Shown here piece by piece: positions 48,501 to 58,177 of a stretch of DNA of 64,000 bases (the first letter of the stretch is position 1; every line of letters begins with the position of its first letter). The notes beneath the pieces were generated by a model. It was not told the DNA's origin, made no database searches, and saw only the letters and a list, made by a program, of their open reading frames with translations. Location: positions 7,436,505 to 7,500,504 of the forward strand of contig NC_045140.1 of assembly GCF_008831285.2 (NCBI RefSeq), in the 5' to 3' direction. The position numbers and the translations under genes were made by a program. The stretch comes from Nymphaea colorata (Eukaryota; Streptophyta; Magnoliopsida; Nymphaeales; Nymphaeaceae).

Positions 48501-51500
48501 ATTGTAGGTATTGAGGTTCATCCTGATTTAGATTTGGATACTAAAAGCAATGCATGAGTGCTGCTGTATGTTTGTTGTGACACATTCATCAAGCCCGTTG
48601 CCAACTAAGTTGATTCAGTGGATCTCCGATTGATTTTTTGCTTTAATTGAATTTTCACTATTTGTATTGAACCTTAAATTATGTGTTTTCGTTGAACGAT
48701 GCAGGCCTGGATGACATCTTGACATCCCTATAGCCATCATATAAAAATTAGGATTTTGTTTGAAATCTACTTTCATAAGGTGAAAAAGATCTGGGTGTCT
48801 GTATATTCATGGTGAACAGTTATGTTGTTGAATAATGCATGAAGGTCATGAACATTTACTTCAGGGGTGCAATAATGCTTTGAATCGATGCTGTTAATTC
48901 TCTAGAGGGACAGGAATAGCTTCGCTACCTCTGTTGGACTAGTATTTTGTGGTGTTTATGTAATTTAGTACTTGTCCTTCTATTTTTGCTAGATAGCAGT
49001 AACATTGTACCTTTAGGCTAGCTGTGAGTTGCCTTATCATGGTTGCTAAAATTTTAGGTGACTTGTTTTCTCTGTTCTTCTATCTCTGTCCTTTATCAGC
49101 ATTGTACGGATTTATTTTTTGTGTGTGTTTCTATTCATTTGTTAGGTCTTGGTTGATGCTGAGTGCACACATGATGGGTCTGTTAAGCACATCCTCAAGT
49201 TTGAAGATTGGGGATGGGACACTCTTCAAAGAAGACTGTTGAATTCAGAAAGAATTGGTTCAGTGACTCAACTCCAGGCAAAATATGTTGAATCCCTGGC
49301 CGTATCTATCTAGAGATTTTAAATTGATCATATTTTAGTTACAGGTTTTCACCTGCTGAATTAACATTCCTATGATCCTTATTTATGTTTCCAAATTACT
49401 GATGCTGAATTGCTTTAGAAAAGACATCTGAGCCTTAAGAATAGCCGCACTAGGGTTCCTGAGTTATGAGGAGATATTGGTTTCCATTTGTTACTGATCT
49501 GATTGGCAAATCCAATGCTATCCTCTTCACGAGTTTGCATATCCCTTGCCTGTCAATACAGAAAAGAGAAATATGAACTTGCGGTGCTATCCATTTTGTA
49601 TTTTAATTATTTGCAGTTTCCTTTTTTAAAATGTAATTGTCAACTTCGATTAGTTTAAAGTTTAAACTTTAAAGAAATAATGTAATGGATGTTTATACTT
49701 GTATGACCATGACTATAAAAGACATCAAATTTTGAAATTGAAGAGTTATTTTCTTGGGGACGATTCTGGGCATCAAGGCTATAATCCGTAATATGACATG
49801 GTAAAATAGGAAGTACAACAGCTACGAGGTACTTCTTCTGAAAGTGCTTCAAACTGTTTTTCGTATCAAGCCACTAGGAGCAACGTGATAGTAATCAGGG
49901 TTATGAGGACATTTTACTGTAGATCAATGTCTTCTCCTAAAAGGTTAAAACCAGGAAGCGTGGAGCACCACACCATTTTTTGTGCATCTGTATTTAGATT
50001 TCTAACAATAATTGATTATTTTTAGACGTTACGAAACTTGACTTGATTTTTAGATACTTTCTTTTCAGGAAAAGGAACACTCTTTAAAATTTTAGTTTTT
50101 CTTTTTTGGTTATGTTGTTCCTATTTTTTGCTTGATGTTGTTAAACTTTTTCTCATTGCATCATCTTATTCTCTTTTTTCTCGCTTTTCGGGTTGGTTCA
50201 ACCTTTCTGCAGATCTATTTGATCTAAATGCTACATGAATGATTTTTCTTAAAACTCTGTGCAGTTACAGCTTCTTACTAATGGTTTTAGATTGCTTAAA
50301 GTCGGAGGGTCACTTGTGTATAGCACATGCAGGTAAATATCTATATTTAGGACTTGGGAGTTGGGACATCAATGCAATTTTTGTTTTTTAAATTTCATGT
50401 TATAGTCCTTCTGTGGGGAATTTAATCCTATAGTAGTTGTCGACTGCTGCCTTTGAACAGCTTGACTGTTGCTCAAAATGAAGATGTGGTCGAGCAGTTT
50501 CTTTCAAACAATCATTCTGCTGGTAATAACGCGATCCTTTAGGAAATCTTAGTTAAAGTTCTTTATTTCTTTGATGATTATTTCTGTAATACCTGTTTGT
50601 TTTTCAAGTGATACCTACCATGGAAGAGTATACCGTGAAAAACATATTTTCCTTTTTCACAATTTTAGAAAAGATAAAGCGTTCAGAGAAAAATATAGAA
50701 AACCAGAAAATTAAAAAATGATTGTTGAAAAGGTTACAAACTTACACAGCAAGGAAATGTTGAGTGCAAAATAAAACATAGTATGACACTGAACAATTGT
50801 AACTAATTAAAGCATCATAAATACAATTTTCAAGCAATATAAGTTATGCATTTGTCACAAGGAAGAGTGAAATTAAATCATTGTCACAAATATCGTGTCT
50901 TAATCGAAAAAGAGGCGTTAAATACGCGAAAAATAAGTCAGCCATATAAAACGACAAAAAAAAGCCAAAATATTAAAAAACATGAAAAAACACGTATTAT
51001 ACGTGTTTTTTTCCTATTTTTATTAATTTCTTATTTATTTTATTGTTTTATAATTTTCAGGATTTTTTAAAAGTTTTAAATTTTTAAAAATTTGCCGAGA
51101 TATTCTTGAAATATACAATTTTTTTGTATTATACCCAAGAAATTCCTCACCATATAATGCCCACACTATATATTTGACAATGGTTAAAATACTCTATAGT
51201 CTAGATTTTTGCACAATGATAGCCAACTGCAAATCTGATCATAATTTGCAACTGTTAAAAAAAAATAGTTGGTGCACATGTAGTTGCAATGTAGTTTTGG
51301 ACTTTTAGTTAAGCTGGGAATGATGTTAGAGATTTAGCAGCATAATGGTTGGGCACAATTTCCTTTCTTTCTCTTTTCCTTGTAGCTGTCGACCGAATTT
51401 GCACAAGCATGTCTGCAACTCCCAAAATGATTTGATGAGGAATCCATTCTTGTGACAAATTCCCCCCTGCATACACCTAGGAGCAGCCCTTCCTCCTGTA

Positions 51501-52012
51501 TATACAAGACCTGATTAGGTGGGTCGAGTTCCCCACAAGGTACCCATTACTTGGAGTACATTCCCACCAGAGAAAAGTGTCTGTTAGGTTTGGTTCTTCT
51601 CAATTGGGTTGGGTGGGTTCAAATTGAAATGCTATGCTTTCACACCAACGTTACTTGAACTTTAGTACAGTAGATCCTGCTGGCACTTCGGCAGAAAAAG
51701 AGAAATCACATAGAAGAATGCGATGAGCAACACAGGAAAAAATTTACTGGAAAATTTGCTGCTTGGCTTTTTATTATCATGGATGTCCTGAAATTTGGTC
51801 AGAAGAATCGAGATAGTAATTGTTGTTCAAAGAGATGCTGTAACTGATTTCTTTTATTGTTCTCTGTTTTGACTTAATTAGAGCTGCAAGATATTCGTGC
51901 TGCAGAGGGTTGGCCTTGTAGGAGTGGAAGGATTCCAAGGACGATAAGATTTGATACCTGCACATCCCGAACAAGTGGGCTATTTATTGCCAAGATCGTG
52001 AAATTGTTCTAA
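33505..52012 (+). CDS. NOL1/NOP2/Sun-family RNA (cytosine-5) methyltransferase
   Basis: Predicted SAM-dependent RNA m5C methyltransferase of the NSUN/RsmB family. Nine exons: 33505-33662, 36606-36750, 38540-38630, 41186-41388, 41500-41739, 49146-49277, 50265-50332, 50461-50522 and 51882-52012. All phases agree, giving about 409 residues with no frameshift. Motifs in order: [24 protein letters not shown]-binding [10 protein letters not shown] (about residues 127-136), [14 protein letters not shown], the motif IV cysteine in [10 protein letters not shown], and the catalytic YSTC followed by [15 protein letters not shown], then [10 protein letters not shown] at the end. The usual Pro of DAPC is Glu. 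RNA target and compartment cannot be told; plant homologues act on tRNA or rRNA. Exon 6 uses a GC donor (GC-AG intron). Intron 5 (7.4 kb) carries a Copia element; introns 2 and 8 carry related MITEs. An in-frame ATG at 33472 is an alternative start. Confidence 0.88.
34440..35640. repeat. Possible Copia relic in methyltransferase intron 1
   Basis: Around 35410-35480 a plus-strand fragment reads [10 protein letters not shown], similar to the Copia RNase H phrase VARSSTEAEY. Surrounding sequence is degenerate with no other clear domain or LTR. The call is tentative. Confidence 0.35.
35760..36075. repeat. GCCTAGGCG-type degenerate repeat element
   Basis: The segment has five AACACTTTGAA repeats followed by a GC-richer part with GACTAGGCG, GGCGCCTAGTCC and, at the end, GCGACGCCTTAACAAC. 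The motifs AAGGTGAAAAGTCAC and CACCTAGG also occur near 27355-27480, so this is a dispersed element. No target duplication was identified. Confidence 0.45.
38004..38295 (+). mobile_element. MITE in methyltransferase intron 2, same family as 50879-51183
   Basis: It begins CATTGTCACATATATCGTGT. Its sequence then follows, in order, the complement of the element at 50879-51183, including GGTATAATACGAC, AATCCTGAAAATTATAAAA and TTTATACGGCTGACTTG. It is non-coding. The right end is not sharply defined. Confidence 0.6.
38640..41185. other. Methyltransferase intron 3, non-coding
   Basis: AT-rich intron of about 2.5 kb with no recognised element or exon. The sequence near 38740-39290 has further short motifs reminiscent of the MITE family in introns 2 and 8 but no clear ends. 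Confidence 0.4.
42017..42237 (+). repeat. 5' LTR of the Copia element (5'-truncated)
   Basis: Starts inside the LTR at ACTTTGGCTTTTAAAAG and ends CTACGCAACA directly before the primer-binding site. It lacks the TGTTGAGGAAACGTGCT that opens the 3' LTR. Confidence 0.85.
42951..47035 (+). pseudogene. Copia gag-pol polyprotein, degenerate
   Basis: Gag begins at ATG 42951 ([11 protein letters not shown]) but soon shifts frame. The zinc knuckle [14 protein letters not shown] lies near 43635-43676 after a stop at 43605. The protease active site DSGAS is at about 43952. The long open frame 44033-45442 holds the GAG-pre-integrase (WHLRLGHPS) and the integrase core with [14 protein letters not shown] and VVERKHR as the DDE residues. 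Reverse transcriptase follows ([26 protein letters not shown] at 46148-46159) and RNase H ([13 protein letters not shown]). Stops interrupt at about 45705, 46110, 46538, 46619 and 46970. A frameshift separates integrase from reverse transcriptase. Confidence 0.88.
47109..47346 (+). repeat. 3' LTR of the Copia element
   Basis: Starts TGTTGAGG after the polypurine tract and ends GCAACA. Length is 238 bp. Confidence 0.88.
47347..47783. mobile_element. Possible MITE abutting the Copia 3' LTR
   Basis: ACCGTACCCACAAATATTGT near 47350 and the complement of the far end, ACCATAGCCACAAGTATCGT, match at most positions and form an imperfect inverted repeat about 430 bp apart. The interior is AT-rich and non-coding. 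Boundaries are approximate. Confidence 0.4.
50879..51183 (-). mobile_element. MITE in methyltransferase intron 8
   Basis: The ends are CATTGTCACAAATATCGTGT and, on the complement of the right end, CCATTGTCAAATATATAGTGT. The 305-bp body has no ORF. The copy at 38004 is the same family in opposite orientation. A target duplication is not certain. Confidence 0.6.
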
Positions 52013-52568
52013 GACTAGGACAGTCCATAAATTAATCCATGAACGTATTCGAATCCTTTACTGTAATTTCGTGTAAATTTAATTAATCAGTAGTTCAGTC
52101 ATTTTCTTCTATTACATATGGCTTCTTTACTAGTTTTTGAGATTGGACAGCTCTGAAGTAAATTTTACATTTAATTGTTCATCGTCCCTGCTGCATTTAA
52201 ACTATCAACGATTCAGTAAAGAGCGTGAACTGAGCTTGTATATAAATGTCACAACCGATAAGAACATAAAAAAACATGAGGATATCATTAAGGTATAGGG
52301 ATAATGAAGAGGGACTGTATCGTCCGCAGAATAGCAATAGCATAATGATCTGTAAATTTTGGAGTTTTCTCCTTACTTTAGTGGCAATCTTCAGGATTCA
52401 TCTTTCCCTTATCAAGAATTTTGAATCGATCCCCGATTCCTCCTTAATTGGAATATTGGAAACGATCCATGTTTGAGGATGCAGACTGTTACGTGACCAA
52501 TTGAAAGTGTCAAATTTGGCTCTGATTTGAACGATGGTGATAGTTCTATGACTGGTGACGGTTCTATG
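52013..52568. other. 3' flank of the methyltransferase gene
   Basis: Presumed 3' UTR and intergenic sequence. Nothing else is recognised. Confidence 0.4.
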
Positions 52569-52880
52569 CTAAGTGACGCGCGTATATCTGTGTCAGTATG
52601 TAGGTACAGTAACACACAAGTACGTGGATACAGCTGGGTTTCAAAACTTAATTTTTGTTTTAATTTTGATAGTTTCTTTTTCTTTTTCCATCTTAATTTT
52701 GTTTTTGTTTTATTTTTGATTTTTTCTTTTTCTTTTTCTTTTTCCATCCATCTAGATTATATATCTTCCTCTTATTTTTCTTTAATTTCGAAAATTTTTA
52801 TGGACATTATATATAATATCTATGTACCCGTCTCCTCGTACTTCTTGTACTGAACCCGCACCCTTACGCATATGACTTGG
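52569..52880. mobile_element. hAT-like MITE with perfect 8-bp target duplication
   Basis: GTTCTATG at 52561-52568 is repeated at 52881-52888. The terminal inverted repeats are CTAAGTGACGCGCG and, on the complement of the right end, CCAAGTCATATGCG. The interior is T-rich, with GTACCC/GTACTTC-like sub-terminal motifs, and is non-coding. It belongs with the elements at 640, 1712 and 3055. Confidence 0.8.
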
Positions 52881-52888
52881 GTTCTATG

Positions 52889-54155
52889 ACAAGAAGAGCA
52901 CAAGGGTCTTGGTATTTAACATAAATGACATACGTCGAACTAATTATATAGTATATGCATTCAAACCTGTGAGATTGGAATCTGTCTTTTTGAAAACATA
53001 ATATTACTTATAAATCATGTTTTAGTTTAAGAATTTTTGTAAAAAAAAAAATATTTTTCTACTATACAAACTTTGATGGTATAAAAACTGTTTATTTTTT
53101 TAATTAAAACAATTTCAAAACAACTAACTTAATATATGTTTCTCATCAAATCACTTTTAATCTCATATATTTATGAAAGGCTTGGGTACCGAATCCAAGC
53201 AGTGAGGTTTCGGACCTTGGATATGGTTTCTCATGATCTGAATCCAGACCTTAAATCATAGGAAAAATTCTCTACAATCTGGTAAATTAAAACAATACAA
53301 AAGCGTTAAAAAATTAAAACAATACAAAAGTGTTAAAAGTCATGACATGCTAATATAGATTAACAAACATGCAATACGACGAGTCGAGCTCGTGCAAATC
53401 AAACTCAAACTCAAATTCGACTCGTTTATTAAACAAGCTGAGTCGAGCTCGAGTAAATCAAACTCAAATTAGACTCGTTCATTAACAAGTTGAACTTGCA
53501 TGGATGAGTTCGAGTCCAACCCTAGTTGGCTGAACTAGTTGAACATATGTAAATGAAAGCTAACGAGAATTAACAGTTTAAATCAGACCGGATAATGTTA
53601 GCCGGGATCTCAACCTGGGTCCCTGTCTCACTCAAAACTGAGAAGTGGGTCTCTGCTAATACAATTAATTAAGCCAGTTATGAGCATTTGTTGTCAACGA
53701 CTATTCATTAAATCAATTTTGAGGACTTATTCTCTTGTTTTTGCTATTGCCAAATATTCTACGCACATATCAGATTAACTAAATAAATATATGATATATT
53801 TATTTATTTATATATATGAGCCGATTAATTTCATGTTATGTATAAAATCTATTTGTTGAAAGATAGCAATTTCAAAACAGTATTTTACACCAGGGATGGT
53901 CCAGATGGGAGGTAGGATAAAGTGAAGTGGTAGAGCTGGTGACAAGGGTGAACGACGGAACTTGGAGGGGATGATAAAAGGAAGCGTGAAGGAGAGGAGG
54001 CTCTGAAGTCTCTCTCTGCTCGTCCTCTTCGTCTACATTCTTGTCTCTCTGAGCTACAACAACAAGCTTCCTTCAAACTTATCTCAGCGAGAGAGAGTTG
54101 CAAGAGAAAGAAGTGACCTGGGCTCGTGAAAAAAGAAGAATGAAGCATGACTAAC
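52889..54155. other. Intergenic, nothing recognised
   Basis: AT-rich. GAGTCGAGCTCG repeats near 53380-53480 form a short direct repeat. An open frame on the minus strand at 54175-53885 covers the area past the ATPase exon but resembles no family. Confidence 0.4.
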
Positions 54156-54478
54156 CAGGAGAAATTAGGTTGCAAGAGAGCGCTATCTGAATGGCTGTAT
54201 TTTGTTTATCACCAGTAAGCATCCAAAAGTTGATTCCTGCCTTCCGAAGCAGATCGATTGTTTCAGGAACACCTTCCTGCAATGACATCCAAAAGAAAAT
54301 GAGCACAATCTACTTAAGTCAAACAAGAAGGAAAGCTCTCGCAAGAAACAATACCCCCCAGAGAAGGAAAAAGAGAATCACCTTTCTTCTATTGCAGCAA
54401 CTCCAAGAACCTCAAGACTGTAACTCCAAGAACCTCAAGACTGTGTTCCAAACGTTGGCAAACTTCAGCACTTCTCCA
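54156..54478 (-). pseudogene. ALA2: Fragment of P4-type phospholipid-transporting ATPase (ALA2-like)
   Basis: Two adjacent exons of an aminophospholipid flippase remain. The first (54478-54382) reads WRSAEVCQRLEHSLEVLGV; the second (54276-54156, 40 codons plus one base) reads [15 protein letters not shown], then [15 protein letters not shown] and [10 protein letters not shown]. The GDK hinge motif is the P-type ATPase signature, and this wording is the ALA2 subclass, not the ALA1/ALA3 type. The first exon has a 23-bp head-to-tail duplication (54399-54421 and 54422-54444) that shifts frame. The expected junction codons RLQ before EGVPE lie just outside the usable acceptor, so splicing also appears broken. 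No flanking ATPase exons were found on either side, so this is a captured or left-over fragment. Confidence 0.8.
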
Positions 54479-54499
54479 CTAAAGGGAATGATTTGCATG

Positions 54500-55889
54500 C
54501 ATTGACAAACTTTACATCTTCATTATGGGGCAGTTTGATGGCCTGAAAATCTGAAATTGAAAATATAGAAATATATTTCTTGGAAAAAATGAATGGGAAA
54601 AATCTTTCCGATTTCCATTTTGGTGTGTGTGTGTGATGACTGAGAAATATCTTTCCAGAACAATATTTATGTGTTTGATGATAAATAAATATATTTTTAG
54701 ATTTCTAAAGAACTACTGTAGTAACTATCTTCTAGAAAGAATGTCATAAAAAATCACATATAAAATACGAAAGCAGCATTCTGGCAAATCTCATGTAACA
54801 GTTGCACAATGGTAACAATTGGCCAGGATACAGTGTAACTTACAAGTATACACTTGAGAAAAGCTATATCTTAGCCAAACATCACGTACAGAAAAGGTAT
54901 CAATTATAAATTCAACTCAAGCAACAACTTCCATTACGTCAATGGAGATTCATAAAACCCATACGAGACTCGTTTAATTCAAAACATTTCAAAACAAAAG
55001 CTTCTAATCAGCAATTTTATACCATTTACCATGTTTGCGGATGCAAGTAGCATCTTTTCCAGTTATGAGAGAAGCTTCTCTTTCCGGATGTTTCTGATTC
55101 AGATGACCAATGAAGAGACCATCCTCATCATGCCAGTTCACCTACTAATAACAGCCATAGGCTCCATTTCTCATTTTGATTCATCTACCAGGCATAAAAC
55201 CAACATCACCAAATCAGCTTCCAGTAAGCAGGCTTTCAAATAAATGTAATCATCACCTCAGAGCCAGATTAGTTCGTAGAAAACAAAACCAGCCCCCACA
55301 AGCATATAACAGAGAGGAAATTCAGCATCAAGGAACACACTAGATGGGAAACTATCATCATTAATCTAGTGAAAATTTAACTAGAAGAGCTTCAATGCGA
55401 CAAAGCATGAGAAGGTATACTGGAACACTCCAATGGAGAACCACCCACATAACCATGTGCATATGCAAGGACTCCTCCAACACCATCTCCTTGCAACTTT
55501 TGCATGCTTCAAACACAACTTCCTGCATGATTTCATTTTCCAGACGTCCATCAAAAACATGAAAGAATTTCTCTCCCTCAAAAATCACCCAATATAATGA
55601 CCTGTTACCTGAGCCATGTGAGCGGCTTCATAAAAAAGAGGCAAGAATTTGGCTGGGTTCCAGAAGATCAGATACGGCAAGGATGGGCTTCCATCCAGCG
55701 GCTCTGCAAATCTACATGTAAGAAAATGATTGATCACCACAACAAATAAGATTTTTGGCCATGGCCCATACCATGGAAAGTAACTAAGTGGGCCAAAGTG
55801 TCCAATCATTAGCTAATGCAATATCAATGTGGTAGCACATTCAAACAAGATAATTTGTAATGCCATAATTTTTCAGAAAAAGGTAAGCC
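54500..55889 (-). other. Possible further exon fragments, unrecognised
   Basis: On the minus strand several short stretches look coding. One is at about 55140-55028 (phrases VNWHDEDGLFIGHLNQKHP and ITGKDATCIRKH, then a GTAAAT donor). Another is at about 55700-55610 (SPSLPYLIFWNPAKFLPLF, EAAHMAQ, then a GTAACA donor). I do not recognise the proteins. They may be pieces of other genes in the same fragment block. Confidence 0.3.
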
Positions 55890-56419
55890 AAAGGAGTTGG
55901 CTAACTAACACGATCCATGTGTACATAACTCAACCATGTAGCAGCAGATTTCTGCTAGACTCAAGTGGGATCACCATCTTTGGCCCTATTTCTCATTTTT
56001 ATTGACTTCTTCATTCTCATTTTTGCCATTATGTTTTATGATCTTCCACTCAATTTTTTTTCATCAGAAGTTTGTCTTATACTTTAAGGTCAAGAACATA
56101 TGGGATCTTGGCCGGGCCGACCTATCGGGCCCTACCTGAGCCAGGAAAATCCTGGCCCAGGCCCGGCGGTGACCTGGCCCGATGCCCACACTTACAAAGG
56201 AGTTGGCTAACTAACACGATCCATGTGTACGTAACTCAACCATGTAGCAACAGATTGCTGCTAGACTCAAGTGGGATCACTATCTTTGGCCCTATTTCTC
56301 ATTTTTATTGACTTCTTCATTCTCATTTTTGCCATTATGTTTTATGATCTTCCACAGTTTCTCAATTTTTTTTCATCATAAGTTTGTCTTATACTTTAAG
56401 GTCAAGAACATATGGGACC
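55890..56419. repeat. About 220-bp direct duplication around a GGGCC-rich element
   Basis: Copy one (55890-56109) and copy two (56196-56419) share AAAGGAGTTGGCTAACTAAC at the start, GATCACCATCTTTGGCCC-like middle sequence and AAGGTCAAGAACATATGGGA at the end. A few substitutions and one 6-bp indel separate them. Between them (56110-56195) lies GC-rich sequence of the GGCCGGGCC type seen at 10810-11085. Confidence 0.85.
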
Positions 56420-56470
56420 TTGCAAAAGTAGACATTGAAATATTTAGAGAGAGAGAGAAAGACGAATTAC

Positions 56471-56589
56471 CTCCTCTCAACATGAAAAAAAGAAGAAACA
56501 AAGAGAATAAGGCCTTTGATGAAATCTTCAAGACACTCATCGTCTAAATGCTTGCCAACAACTGATGGAGCATTTGCAAGATTGATCAC
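56471..56589 (-). pseudogene. CHC: Clathrin heavy chain exon fragment
   Basis: The minus strand reads [20 protein letters not shown], then [18 protein letters not shown]. This is a clear relative of the clathrin heavy chain leg repeat segment (family wording [20 protein letters not shown] and FIKGLILSVRSLLPVE). It begins after an AG acceptor and loses similarity after VE, where a GAG/GTAATT donor-like site follows. Substitutions such as SFF for SLL are unusual for this highly conserved protein. No other clathrin exon was found nearby, so it is an isolated fragment. Confidence 0.75.
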
Positions 56590-58136
56590 CTATCAAGAAT
56601 ATATATAGTTAATAAATAATACAGCACAACTAAAACTTAAATGCAACAGCACATGCCAACTAGAAAGAATGCATGCATAATACTCTAGGGAGACCAAAAG
56701 CATGGCCAATAGACAAGCCGTTGCTAAGTAGCTACATGTTGGTCCATTCATTGGAACATTCAAGCTTGACAACGACCTTGTCTATAGAGCTCCAATTTGG
56801 CCCCCAGTGCCTACAAAGAGTTGGATGAACTTCACGTATATCCAATAACTCAGTAAAAGTTTTTTGCTTTTACATACTATGCTTACACATTCTGCGTACT
56901 GAAATGACAACGAAATGTCGAGCATTACCCAACTGGGATATGAATATAAGTGAATTACAACATATACAACATTTCAGTATGGTTTCTACTTTCCAAACCT
57001 GTAGATCATGCATAGCACACCAAAATCCAATCCAAGTAAATTGTTGTAAACTGGAAGCAGATATAGTTCTATGTTTGACCATTTTGCGTGCAAGTAGTAT
57101 CTTTGATTTTCTGTGTAACGTTGTAAGCATACTGCAGAAACACTAGTTAACTGTTAACAAGATGAGCAAGCGAGCTGGTTTCAGGTGGTAATTGCTTCAA
57201 CAGTGTGTCTGTCATCTTCATGGGTCCAGATCTAATCCTGGTCCTTTCAGAGTGAGACCAATCCCTCTGTGTTTCAATCTCAAACAACCAATTCTTGGAA
57301 AAGCTTCTATCAAATTGAACAGTAAAACCAAGAATCAACTAAATTGATGTATCGACATATATCCATAACAAAACAGTACCCAACTTTGACCCAAAAACCA
57401 TACAAAAGTCGGTCCCTAACAAAATCACTGGTGGAACTAGCAGTTTTGTGCAGTTTGAGGAAACTAAGAGTCCAAAAAGTGAGAAGTATAGATCGAACAC
57501 AGGGAACAAACGGATATTAAGTTAGACCAAAAAATGCACATTTACTACCTCAAATTGAAACAAGTCAAAAGGTTCTTCAAGAGTGATGCCACTGGGTCAG
57601 ATCAGATTCCCTACAATAAAATAAACTAAACCCAAGGGATAAGTCTTGGCAAGCAAAACAAATCATTCATCAAATGTTAAAGTCACCCAAACATCCACAA
57701 TTTTGGAATAGAATTCTGCAGCAATCTCTGCAATTGTAGGAGATTTCTGGCGTAGAGGTTGTGGTTTCGAGCTCTCAGGCAATGTACATGCATAACATTT
57801 GGCTTCCTACCAGTTATGACAAGCTAACAAACAAAAAACACAAAACAAACAATGACAGGATTTGCCTGTCTTTGTGCGAACTTTTGCAACCAGCATTAGT
57901 TAGTTTCCGTTTCAGCCAAAAATTTATGTAAACTCACTCAAATCAAATTGGATGCCACAACTTTGTTGGGAACTCAAATAAAAACTTGAATTTCAAGTAC
58001 AAGATCAAACTCTCGTGCAACATGAATCGACTTTTCTAAAACCACTGTACATCCACAAGAACACTGATGAGTTGGGCTTTAAACTTCGACATCAACTGCA
58101 TGAATCAGAAGACACTGACAATGTAATAATAATAAC

Positions 58137-58177
<41 letters not shown>

